Shown here: positions 1 through 12,938 of the stretch, piece after piece
How positions within the stretch are numbered: position 1 is the stretch's first letter
Layout: each line of letters opens with the position of its first letter
Assembly: GCF_000151315.2 (NCBI RefSeq)
Contig: NW_011887301.1
Span: forward strand, 1,058,368 to 1,122,367
Length of the DNA stretch: 64,000 nucleotides
Reading direction: 5' to 3'
Origin: Capsaspora owczarzaki ATCC 30864
Lineage: Eukaryota > Opisthokonta > Filasterea
Notes under the pieces: generated by a model
The model's database searches: none
Seen by the model: only the letters and a program-made list of their open reading frames with translations
Told to the model about the DNA's origin: nothing
Translations under genes and position numbers: made by a program

Positions 1-422
1 CATGCAGCCCACAAACTCCTCTGGCCATGTCCAGCGACGCTCACATCACACCCTGCGCGGTCCTCGGATACTCAGGTGTCTCTGGCCTTGGGCGAGCGGC
101 TTGGCTACGAGAGAACCTTCTAGGAATCAGCCAGAATAGTAAAACCACACCTCCTTGCTATTTCTGATTGCCTCCAAACAGAAACCTGGTTCCTCGACCT
201 TGGTCGAATCCCGTCCGCCGGAGCCAATTCAACAAGCGAGGCAACTATCTGGGGCGATGATGGCGAGGCTGATGGAGTGGTTTTCATGCAGTGACTCCGG
301 GCGAAACGCTGCCTGCCGGGTGGCGTCGAAGTTTTTGTTGCAGAAAGAATTTGTCATGTTGTCGTTCTTGTTGCAGCGGTCAGTCTTTATTTTCCTACGT
401 GCCACAACATCCTTCCACCCTC
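1..422. other. Window edge and upstream region of first gene
   Basis: No gene could be supported here. Short open frames exist but none resembles a known protein or has a splice-supported continuation. The last part is presumably promoter and 5' leader of the gene starting at 423. Confidence 0.4.
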
Positions 423-1950
423 ATGCCGAGACTTGAATTGCTGTTCCAACGTCGATCGATACTATTGTCGGTCTGTCTTGCATGCATTCTGCTGAGTTTG
501 CTCGCCCTACTGCCATACGGCGGAGAAGAAACCAGCCACCACCCATATATCCGCGCTCGCCTTGGGCGACATGCCTTGAGTCATGGCGACCCAAGAATCG
601 GTTCTGAAAAATCTGGACTCGATGCGAAGCAGTCGCCAATTGAGGCCCGCGTGCTGCATAACAAGAACGGTGTGGTTCAAAGTTTCAACGCTCCCAACAT
701 CACAACGGACGTAACCTCCGCTTCGACCTGGTCGTCGTCCCCGTTCGCGTGTGATGACTACTTTGCTCGCAACAACGTGCTGCTCGTACTGCACTTCAAC
801 CAAGCTTTGCCGCAGCACTACGACCATGACAAGTACTTTCGAGGTGCGTTCCGAGATGTCGTCCTATCCATTCCGGAGGCCTCCAGCGACCCCCAATCCA
901 ACCAGTTCGTGTGCCCCGATGGCTACGCGGGAAGATATACATACTACTGTCTCTCAAGCATCATGCTGCGCCATCCGGGATATCGTGGCTACCTTTTCGT
1001 CCATTTCGACGTCTTCCTCAAGTTCTGGCAATTACGCGACATGCCATTGGACACCATTTGGACAAGCCAGTTATATCAACACCACAACAACTCAGACTGG
1101 GTCCACTGGGGTCGGCCATGGGGCATGAAGGCTCTCAACAAGATGTACGAACGAGCTTCGGGCGATTGCAGTTCGCGCGCCCACCGATCCGAAACATGTC
1201 AGCTCATCGACGTGTGGACGAACAAAGGCGGGTTGGCCAACTTCCGGTTTGGCGGTTTTTCGGATGTGGCATACATTCCCTCGGAGCACGTTCGCAACTT
1301 TGGTAAGGGTTGTTTGAAAGTAGTTTGTTCTCCGTGCGGCCGACGCTGTCGCCTCCCGCTTGGATGTTGTTCGAGCAACATTCATATCCTATTCACACAA
1401 AACTCATTGTCTTCTGCCTCTCCCCACAGTCTGGTTCTCATCGTACGCCCACTTGGCCAGGCTTTTTGCGGAGATTACCTTTCCGTTATTTGCGAGCCTG
1501 TCGCAAGAGTCATTCAAACTGCTCCATCCTGAGCTACCGGACGGTGCAGCTACCACCCATAGCGTGCTAAAAGGCGCCAACAACTTGACTCCCAATGTTG
1601 CAGAGTTGGCGACTTGGTTTTACGCGGTTTGCACTTCCGACAGCGTGCACTTTTGCCATCGCACGGACTTTCGGGTTCCCTCGTTAGCTGCCTTCTACGA
1701 TTCAGCCATGAGTGCATGCAGCGCGTCTCGCTTCCCATCGACCTTGGATCTGGACGTCGATTACATGTCGGACTTGAGAGCCCAGCAATCCTCCGGCATT
1801 CGTTTGGCTGCATACGGGCTGCTCCTGGTGTGTTCGTTGATCCTGGGCGCGGGGCTTGTGCGATTTGTGGCCCGCACCATTGCAGCAGCTCAGAAGGATC
1901 GCAACACGAAACCAAGCGCCGCTTCATCCGGGCATTGCAGTGCCATTTGA
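423..1950 (+). CDS. Putative glycosyltransferase-like membrane protein, uncharacterised family
   Basis: Two exons (423-1302 and 1430-1950, phase 1 intron with GTAAGG donor and CCCCACAG acceptor) give about 466 aa. The first in-frame ATG is at 423; the open frame further upstream has no ATG. A hydrophobic segment at residues 10-30 looks like a signal anchor, and a second near the C-terminus (about 425-450) is followed by a basic tail. The middle contains a pattern I recall from uncharacterised invertebrate and protist proteins: an aromatic-rich YYCLSSIMLRHPGYRGYLF stretch, then a HFDV motif in the place of a DDV-type motif, a WGM motif, and GFSDVAYIP before the intron. That layout resembles a Golgi-type nucleotide-sugar transferase fold, but no catalytic assignment can be made. 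It converges on SAM50. Function is inference; gene structure is well supported. Confidence 0.72.
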
Positions 1951-2299
1951 AACGTTCAGGTCTCAAACTCCTGCTTTCGTTAGCTTGCTACTCGTGTTCC
2001 GCATCAGTTCTCTGTCTTGGTAGAGCCAAGAGATTTGTTATTTAGTTATTTTATTGAACCGCGTTGCCTTTGTTTTTTCATGTAAAACCCCTTGATATCG
2101 AAACGACTCTTCTGAAAACGCTCGATTCTTTCACTATTGCGGGACTACTAATCGCATTAAGACCACCCAGCAGTTTGTAACAATTGCACTTTGTGAAACC
2201 TAGAGATTGGGTCGTTTGCAGGTCTCTGCATTTTGCTTTTTTCGTGAGGCAACAATGCAAAACCCAAAACCCAGAGCCATGAAAAACAGATAAATTCAA
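1951..2299. other. Convergent 3' spacer
   Basis: This is the space between the 3' ends of the plus-strand membrane-protein gene and the minus-strand SAM50 gene. It is AT-rich and presumably holds both 3' UTRs. No open frame of note was seen. Confidence 0.5.
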
Positions 2300-4667
<2,368 letters not shown>

Positions 4668-4863
4668 ACAAAAGTGATGAAGGAAGAAAGGAAAGAAGGA
4701 GAAAAAGGAGTGCACTTTCCAAAAGAATACAGCAAGCAGTTTTAAACTAAAGTGCTGTACCGTGTACAAAAGTGATGAAGGAAGAAAGGAAAGAAGGAGA
4801 AAAAGGAGTGCACTTTCCAAAAGAATACAGCAAGCAGTTTTAAACTAAAGTGCTGTACCGTGT
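4668..4863. repeat. Exact 98-bp tandem duplication upstream of SAM50
   Basis: Two identical 98-bp units (4668-4765 and 4766-4863) immediately precede the SAM50 start codon, in its promoter or 5' leader. The units are purine-rich on the plus strand. Confidence 0.95.
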
Positions 4864-5633
4864 TGAGATGTTCAGCCGCACGGAGGCGATGAACGGACGA
4901 AAGCAGCTTCATGCGAGAACGCCCTTGCAGACAGGAGGCCTAACTCACTCAGAACTGAACCATCATCGCCTCGCGTTTCCCTACAATCACAACCTCACTC
5001 AATCTCTCCTTTAAATACATGCTGCTCGTTTTTCATAATTCTCTCTTTTTCATAATTCTCTCTTTTTCTCAGATTGACATTGACCATCCATTCCGTATTT
5101 GGACGAGTCAGTCTTTTTTTTTTCAAATTGTAAGTTTTCCCGCCTTTTTTTCTTGTTCTTTTTCTCTCTTCTTTTGATTGTGACCTTGTTTTTGAGTTGA
5201 TGATTTCATAACGAGTGCACTGGGCTCTGATTTCAATATCCTGGGAAGGCTCAAAGCAGCAATTTCTAGGCTGAAGACTACTCTCGTTTCTGATCACAAC
5301 AATCGTCACACACAACAAAAATCTCGCCATCTTTTTTTTTTTTTCCTTCTTCTTCTTTTTCGTTCTGCTTTCGTTCTTCCGTTTTTGACTGTTCGCCTTT
5401 CGCTTCCTTCCTTCTCGTTATGCCTTTTCGCCTTCTTCTTCTTTTCCACTCACTTTGCGATTTGCTTTTGCTTCGTTGGTTAGATCATCTTTTGAAAGAT
5501 CTCGCGATCTCCACATGGCGCCGGTTTCGTTCTGACCGCGTGGTCGGCCGTCCCCGCCCCTCCCCCTTGTGCTCTGCTCTGCTCTTCCCCTTCGATGACA
5601 AAGCACATTGACGCATTGCTATTGCATCCACAG
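4864..5633. other. Pyrimidine-rich intergenic region
   Basis: A T/C-rich region between SAM50 and a possible small plus-strand gene. It contains an exact 17-bp tandem duplication at 5031-5064 (TTTCATAATTCTCTCTT twice). It could hold a 5' leader or untranslated exon for the downstream gene. No convincing coding sequence was seen. Confidence 0.4.
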
Positions 5634-6145
5634 TTGCAGTCAGCCCGCCGCTACTCGAGGCGCTCTTGATCACTCGGTAGGCACTCTCCATTCAATCTCT
5701 TTCTCACTCTTTCCTTTCCTCCCCTCTTTCCACCATCTCGCGGCGATGATTGTTCGACAAAAAAAGGCGATGCACTCGTGTGTCCCTTTTTACAAACTAG
5801 AGTTACTGAACATATTCTTGTTGATAACATGCTCTGTCAATGACTGCCCACTTTATTCCTTTCCTTTCGTTGTTCTTCTCCCTCCTTTATGTCTCTCGAT
5901 TCATTTTGCTAAACTTGTTTTATCTTGATTCTCTTGTTATTTTGTAGCTCCTATACCGAGACGTTGACGTGGATGACGGACAAACACGAAAACCAAACAG
6001 CCGCTTTGCTTCTTCTGGTAAGCACCATCTTTCCTCGCACAGACCCCTCCCAACTCCCAAGCCACTCCAATCTCCTTTCTCTGTGTTATGATGCACAATT
6101 TATTCTATCTCGTAGGGTCTTCAACCCAGTGACGCTCGTTATTAA
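5634..6145 (+). CDS. Possible small spliced gene, unidentified (start not found)
   Basis: Three short segments flanked by good splice signals can be joined: 5634-5676 (acceptor ATCCACAG, donor GTAGGC), 5948-6017 (acceptor TTTTGTAG, donor GTAAGC) and 6116-6145 (acceptor CTCGTAG). Their frames connect to give PPLLEALLIT, then YTETLTWMTDKHENQ, TAALLLLGLQPSDARY and a stop. No start codon was located, so an upstream exon is needed. Another splice-like segment before 6300 would be 3' UTR. I do not recognise the product. The support is splice-site quality and frame continuity only; it could be a noncoding spliced transcript. Confidence 0.3.
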
Positions 6146-6370
6146 AGCTAGATAGTACCTGAACACTTTCATTTTGAGTCGCTTCTTTGCATTTCACTCC
6201 CTCCCTCAGCTGATTTGCCTGAAACTTACTTTGCATCTTTTTGTGCTTGTAGTGTAGATTCTGGTGTTCCGTGGATCGGCTTCAACTCGAAATGCTCGGT
6301 AAGTAATTTGCGAAAGACAGCTACAAAATATTCTTGATACAAATAAAAGTATATTTGGTTTCATATCACT

Positions 6371-6510
6371 TCAATCACTTCGTGCAACACTCTGAACTCG
6401 AGCAAGTCGCAATCAATCGGGGGAGGAAGAGAAGAAGAAGTCAATCACTTCGTGCAACACTCTGAACTCGAGCAAGTCGCAATCAATCGGGGGAGGAAGA
6501 GAAGAAGAAG
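6371..6510. repeat. Exact 70-bp tandem duplication
   Basis: Two identical 70-bp units (6371-6440 and 6441-6510) end just before the eIF2D stop codon region on the minus strand, in its 3' flank. They are not in coding sequence. Confidence 0.95.
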
Positions 6511-6520
6511 AAGACAGCCG

Positions 6521-9500
6521 TCAGTGCTTCTTGCTGACTTTATCTTCAAACTGAATGTACTTTTTGGGTACACGGCACTCTGTGACGAGATAGTTTGTAG
6601 CGGCCGACGCGGCGTCACCTTGAACGACAACGACACGCGATCCATTCGGTTCAACCGTAACTGCATAAGCACACAAACAAAAGCCAGTGAGATTTCTCCA
6701 ACCAAAAAATTGAAACGGAAAAAAAAGTATCGGCACAAATCCTCACGCACCTGCGGCACTTGCCGCGGCAAGCTTCGACAGTTGCTTGGCCATGCTATCG
6801 AGATTAATCTCCAGAAGATCTGCGTGATTGATCACGGTGACGAGCTTGCGGCCGACACGTTTTTCAGTGCGAATCAGGACGTGCTTGACGCGATGTTTGC
6901 TGTTATTTCCGCAAGGGACAAACAAAAGTGAGGATGGTGATGATTCAACCAGCAGAGGAACTTTCACAACGTCTCTGAACCCAACAAGGGCATACCGAAC
7001 GACTGGATCATCTCCAGGAATGTCAAGGCGATGGTAGGGTCGCATTTCAGTCAGGAGCCTGCGCGCATTGTTTGTTTTGGTCGGTTGGTTTTCCAAGGGT
7101 TGGCTTCAGGCAAGCAAACAAAGAGCAAAGATTCGGACGCTTACCTCTTGGTAAGATCGTCACGCGCCAATCGGCTCACTCCAGACGCTCGTTCTTCTTT
7201 CGTCAACAAAAGATCGGCCAACTGCGGGTCAATATTAATCATTCTGCATTCCCATTAAAAATGAGAAAACCAGAGAATCGAAGATGGTTCAAGTGAGCAC
7301 TCTTCGAGACCCCCGTTGCCAGATTTCCAAGAAATGGGAAACTCAACCTGCGATCGTTGTCGACAATCAGCTTGTGGCGCACGAAATATCGCGACAAGGC
7401 ATCTCGAGCCTCACTGGCGGTGTAAACAGCTTCCTTGCTGCACAAACAAACACGAGCAATGAGCAGCCTGCGACACCATCCAGTAATTTCACAACCTTCA
7501 ACTTTTGCACCAACCCGAAATGGTGGAATGCCTTGGCTTCAGGAACCGGCAATGCATCACTCGAGGAAGCAGCAGCTTTGGCATCACCGTGCTCCTTGAG
7601 CAGCTCCTCATGATACTCTGTAAAGATGGGACGCGCTGCCGTCCAGGCACCATACAGCTCGAGAATGGACACGTTGGGCTCGTCCTCTTCCACGACAGCA
7701 GCCGTCTTCTTCTTTGCCTTGTACACGGGAACTACAAAAGCGACAAGGCTGCAGCACAGAAACGGGGAGATTAGTCTTTTGAGGTTTGGACGGAATCCCA
7801 CCGACCCAACCCAACAAAAATACAAAATGAAAAAAACAACAACAACAGCAAACAACTTCCATACTCTGGATGCGCTCGATTGACGGAAGCAAGGCTTTCA
7901 ACGCCCTTTTGATATTCTTTCAGCTTGATGACGCCACGTTTCTGCATCTCTTGGAAGAACTTTGAGACCTGCAGGGAGGGGGAGTTATTCGATTTCTTGA
8001 TTCGTGAGCAGTGCCATCGCCAAATGAAACGAGCTTGAAGCGAGTCAAGCCATACCTTCTTGTACTTTGTCTTTTTCAAATCCAGCTCGACATCCGGTGG
8101 ACGGCAGGCAAGCATGTGTGTCGAAAACAGAACACTGTTGGTGATGGGCAGCTGCTTGTCCTCGACGAGTGTTTTCAAGGCATGGAAGAAGCACGTCTCG
8201 AGAAGAGCATCGTGATCAATGTCGTCTTCCTGGACAGGTGCAGCAGCCCCCGAGGTGCTGGCTTCAGAGCTGTTCGCGCTCGACTCGACAGCAGGTTCTT
8301 CTGCAGCAGGAGCCGGGGCAGAAGAAGCGGAAGAAGAAGAAGAAGCAGACGAAGATTCAGCCTCTTCCTCTTCTTCTTCATCGTCGGAAAAGTCCAAGTC
8401 ATCTTCTTCTGTAAACATGGAAGCAAGTGAGATCCTGAGTTCCAGTACCAGAGCGCTGCTTCTGTGCATGCTCAGCCAGGCTCGAAAAGACCTTACCAAG
8501 CGATGCCACGAAAGGGTCGGGCAACTGCGGCAGCTTGCCCTTGCCACCCGACAGCCATAATTGATCGCCCATTGTGTGAAGCACCTCCAGCGCTTTCCCA
8601 CGCGGACCCATGGTCTGGATTTGCTTTGCATCGACGACAACTCGGCCGACACAAACAGCCGCTCTGTAGTTTTTGGGGTCAGTGTAGAATGTGTGAGCCC
8701 GGATTCATCTCGGAGAGCGAAAAAGAGAGTTGACAGAGTTCCTGACAACTCGCGAGAATTCAATTGAGTCGGCAAGCGGCCTTACCCGCCATTGCCCAGG
8801 ATGGTAACGCCACGAACTTGGTCGATGGAGATTGGCTCGAGCTCCTGCACCAAGTGTTGCACATCCAGCAGTCGTCCGACAACCGTTACGCGAGAGAGAT
8901 CCGGTCGCCGCACAATCACACCAGGTAGCATGAGATCTGCACACGGCACCGGTACAAAAGCTCAGAAATTATGCACGAAGCGACATCGGGAGACCAATAT
9001 TCACTGTTACCTGCGCCGTTCTCGATGCGCTCGAATGCATTGTCGGACGTGACAAATGTTGGGACGAGTGCTGGAATTCGCCAGAGCATGTAGACTGGTG
9101 CAGATTCACAGATAGACGAGATGCATGTATCGTGAGTGTTTGAGCAGTGAGGAAAAAGAAAAAAAGCCTACGCCTTGAGCAAAGGCATTGCCACAAAATT
9201 GTCACCTGTTGGCACAAGCAAGCCCGAGTCCAACTCGAACAGCAATGGCTGGTTGGTCGTCGTGCTCGTGTAGATGGTGACGGGATCGCCGCCAAAAGTG
9301 ACGACCTTGGTGATGGTCAACGCCTCGTGCTCGTCCCAGAGCGGCAACCGGTCCTGTTGCTTGCTGGTGGCATCGGCGTCGGCAGAGTCAGCATTCGTAT
9401 CAGCATCAGCACGAGGCGCAGCGGCTGGGGCCGGGGCAGGGGCAGCAAGCGCAGGCGCATGTGCGCCAATCTGGGCCAGGATGCGCTGTCGCAGCTTCCG

Positions 9501-9557
9501 CTGGTCGCTCGAGCGCATCATGACGCTTGTCTTGATGTGAAACGGTTTCCTGAACAT
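6521..9557 (-). CDS. EIF2D: eIF2D / ligatin translation factor
   Basis: eIF2D delivers tRNA to the ribosomal P site independently of GTP and helps recycle 40S subunits. The N-terminus MFRKPFHIKTSVMMRSSDQR (start 9555-9557) matches the family. The first exon ends at 9206: joining LLVPT to VYMLWRIPALVPTF (exon 9011-9094) restores the conserved segment. Then come a PUA-type region (DLMLPGVIVRR, GPRGKALEVLHTMGDQLW), an acidic Ser/Ala-rich linker of about 60 residues, a SWIB/MDM2-like region (PVYKAKKK to HHFGLVQKLKVVKLLDG), and a C-terminal SUI1 domain whose last exon reads VEPNGSRVVVVQGDAAS, ATNYLVTECRVPKKYIQ, then VSKKH and stop. At least nine exons. The order of domains and length are normal for the family; the acidic linker is longer than I expect. 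It shares a divergent promoter region with the PARP gene. Confidence 0.9.
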
Positions 9558-9903
9558 GGCTGATTGCGTGGATGGGCGATATATATGCGGGGGTTGGTTG
9601 AAGCGGAAAACAACGAAACGACCGAAACAATGACTGTGCGTGTTTCACTTTTGGCGAAAGTTGCATTGGGAAGAATGCTCAAAAAACGCCCACAACCATG
9701 TTATTAATATTTATTGCAAGACCATTACAGCTTCCAAAGGTCAGCCCCATCCACAAGAGATCCGACAAGAAACCCAAGATAACAAAAACAAAAACAAAAA
9801 CGAAACAAAAACCCCGTAATGCAAAATCCAGTCATTTTTTCTTTTTTTTTTTTTTAGGTTTTTGCTTTTTCACTTCTCGTCGAGCTCGATCAACACACAA
9901 CAA
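9558..9903. promoter_or_regulatory. Divergent promoter region between eIF2D and PARP
   Basis: 346 bp separates the two start codons, which face away from each other. It contains A- and T-runs but no motif I can name with confidence. Shared or bidirectional promoter function is inferred from geometry. Confidence 0.5.
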
Positions 9904-11502
9904 ATGGCTGGACGATGGCAGCGCGCTGAGGACAGTCGACGCGGATCGCAGGATGTCTGGGTGGACTACGACGCCAAGCTGATGGCGGTTGTTGAAGCCG
10001 CCTTCAATGTAACGCTGCTGTTTCACTCCATTTTTGCAACTCCAACACAGGACAGGGGATCGCCAACATGACGAACGACGAAGCGGAGCGAGCGAGCGAT
10101 GGAGCGTGCAATGCTGGGATTTGGCGCCGCAACGCGAGACGCCGAGCCAAGCAGCAGACAATGCGAAAGCGAGCAGACTATTGACTGGCAATTTTGAATG
10201 GAAAAAAAAAAAAAAAAAAAAAGCCAGCCAAGAAAAAAAAAAAAAAATCAAAACGAAGCGGTTTTTTGTTTTGTTTGCAACTCATGCAAAACTGGCGCCA
10301 AAAAAATCACAAGTCGTCCGAAATCAGACCAAAAGTCATTCGGAAGTGTTGTCTGTTGATCACGAAAGGTTGATCAGCGGGAAAAAAAAAACCAAAACAA
10401 AACAAAAAGACAAATGCGAGTTGAATACGATTTCAGCAAAGTCCGAATCGCCGGCTTTTTTGGAACGAAAAATCGTTTTTGATGGCATCGATGACTTGAA
10501 CAACATTGATTGCTCATCTTGACTTGCGTGTGGTTGACACTACTGTTGTTGTTAGGCTGGACTGAAGCGCGTGGATGTCGACGACGAGCGTTTCATTGAT
10601 CTCTCAGATCCAAAGCAATTTCTGCAGCGGCGCAAGGACGATCCTTCTCGCCGTCGCCTCGTGCGTCGTCTGGTCGCTGGACAAGACCCCGATGACGAAG
10701 ATGACGAGCCCGCTGCGGCTGCTGCTCCTGCCAAGAAAGGGAAGGCTGCTGCTGCCGCTGCTCCTGCTGCTCCTGCTGCCGCTGCTCCTGCTCCTGCTGC
10801 TGCCGCTCCTGCTGCAGCAACCACTGCCACGAACGGGTCCAAATCCAAGCCTGCAGCTGCTGGCGCTCTCGATCCTGCCAACATGAAGGTGACACAACAG
10901 CAGTTCAAGTTGGATTTCTTCTGTATGTTTCTTGCGCAAAAAAAATTCGCGCCCTCACTTTCCCCATCCTCGCAGGTCATTGAGCTCCAGTACGAGCTGC
11001 TCAAGCGCGGACTAAAGTCCAGCGGTGCCAAGAAAGAGCTGGCAAAGCGATTGCAAGAAGCGCTGGACGAAGAAGATGACGAAGAAGATGAGGAGGATGA
11101 GGAAGATGAGGAGGACGACCAAGCTGCCGCTCCTGCCGCTGCCGCTGCCGCTGCCTCTGCCTCCGCCAAGGCTACTTCTGGCCCTGTCAAGCGACCTGCC
11201 GACGAGGACGAAGAGGAAGAGGACGAGGACGATGGCCAGGACGACATTCGCTGGTTCTGGGCGGGCGACTCTTCCAAGGGCAGCCAGGACATTTGGGTCG
11301 AGTACGACGCGGCCACGTCCAAGATTCTCGAAGACTCCTTCACCAAGAAAGAACAGGAGGCCAAGGTCGATTCGCAACGCTACGTCGATCTCCGCAACCC
11401 CAAGCTCTACCTGCAGCGCCGCTACGACGATCCCAACAAGCGACGCACCGTCAAGCGTGAGCTCATTCCCAAGGCTCCCAAAGCTCCCGCTGCACCCAAG
11501 CC

Positions 11503-11543
<41 letters not shown>

Positions 11544-12729
11544 CCCATACCAACAAGAAGGCGCGGACGGACGATCCAGCTGCTGCGCCTGCAGCCGCCG
11601 CTGTCGCTGTTCCTGCGCCTGCCCCTGCGCCTGTGGTTGGCCACTTGAGTCTGCCGAACGTGCCACACACCTGGACCAACTTTTCGGACATGAACTACTA
11701 CGAGGTCAACGTCACTCCGGGCTCCAAGGAGGAGCTTGCCGTGTCTGAGGCGCTCACCTCCACCGTCCAGGCGATGCACCAGCAAAACACGACCAACCAC
11801 AAGATTGCATTTTCGCAGCTCAAGCCCAGCCGTGTGGTTCGCGTGCAGAATCCAGGGCTGTGGCTGCGCTACAACGCCCGCTTGCAGCGCATCACGCAAT
11901 CCCTGCCTGGTGGCAAGGCCGCCCCAGTGGCCAAAGTGAAGACCAACACCAGTAAAGTGGTGTCGACGCTTGCACCAAACGCTCCCGTCAACGAATTCTT
12001 CCTCTTCCACGGACTGAACGCGAGCTTTGTGGACGACATTACCCAGCTCGGCTTCGACCCGCGCCATTGCTCTCTGGACGGCATGTTTGGCGCTGGCCTG
12101 TACTTTGCCGAGGATTCCTCAAAGTCCAACCAATACACCCACTCTGGCAAGTGCAAGGCCAGCGGTGCGGTCGCGCTCGGCAAACAAGGTACCTGCGGCT
12201 GCGTCAAGTCGGACGAATGCTGCATGCTTCTGTGTCGCGTCATTCTCGGCGACACCCTGGAGGAAGTGGTTCACCGAGGCAACAAGCCTGTGAGTTTTTT
12301 TTTTGATTTGTTGATTTGTCGAACCAAGTGCGGTTGATTGCCATTTCTAACTTGCCATTTCCACGCGAATTTTGTTTCCCCAAATGGCTGTTTTGTTGAC
12401 CCCCCTCACTGTTTCGCTCACTCTCCTCTTTCTCAACCAACCCTTCAGGGCGACTTTTGGCACAACCGCAGGAAAGAACCCACCAAGCCGAACGGCAAGG
12501 ACTTTTACAACTCCGTTCTTGGCGAAGCGCGCACCAACAAGTCATCCGCCAACTTGAACTTCCGCGAATATGTCGTACGTTTGTGGTGATTATGTGACGG
12601 AGTGAAATTGCGCGTGGTAAAGGGGGTTTTCTGGTTGTGGCAATGTTTCTAAGTGTTCACCTCTTCCACCAGGTGTATGAGAGCAGCCAAGTCTACCCCG
12701 AGTACAAGGTGTACTACCACCGTTCATAG
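9904..12729 (+). CDS. Poly(ADP-ribose) polymerase with two WWE domains and a SAP domain, tankyrase-like catalytic core
   Basis: Five exons (9904-10008, 10556-10888, 10976-12289, 12449-12574, 12673-12729), all phase 0, encode 643 aa. WWE domain 1 spans residues 1-75, split by the first intron. An Ala-rich linker follows, then a SAP DNA-binding helix pair (about 147-180, LLKRGLKSSGAKKELAKRL), an acidic stretch, WWE domain 2 (about 236-308, GSQDIWVEYDA), and a PARP catalytic domain (about 371-643). Catalytic residues visible are the His in LFHGLN, the Tyr in GAGLYFAEDSSKSNQY and the Glu in REYVVY, giving an H-Y-E triad expected for chain elongation. A GTCGC ... DECC cysteine cluster sits where tankyrases bind zinc. 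The C-terminus YESSQVYPEYKVYY is typical. It likely acts in the nucleus on DNA-bound targets and binds iso-ADP-ribose through WWE. The two WWE domains share GSQD(V/I)WV(D/E)YDA, implying internal duplication. Confidence 0.9.
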
Positions 12730-12938
12730 TACACTCTCACACACACACTTTTCTTCTCAGTGCCTGAGCGTGTTTCCGTCATTCTTCGTTTCTGTCGCGC
12801 GAGCTCGTTGATCTTTGGTGTTTTGTACGTTCAATGGACAAGTCCGAAAATCAGTTTCTGCATCTTTCATTTACTACAATGAATAGATAAGAGCACTCCA
12901 AGTGGGGGCAGCATTGATAGCATCACATGATGCCTTGA

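Noticed and set aside
185-215. tRNA B-box-like GGTCGAATCC
   Set aside because: It lacks the T-loop TTC and no A-box or cloverleaf can be drawn around it.
10552-12067. Long minus-strand Ser/Ala-rich frames antisense to PARP
   Set aside because: They arise from Ala- and Glu-rich coding repeats of the PARP gene and have no domain.
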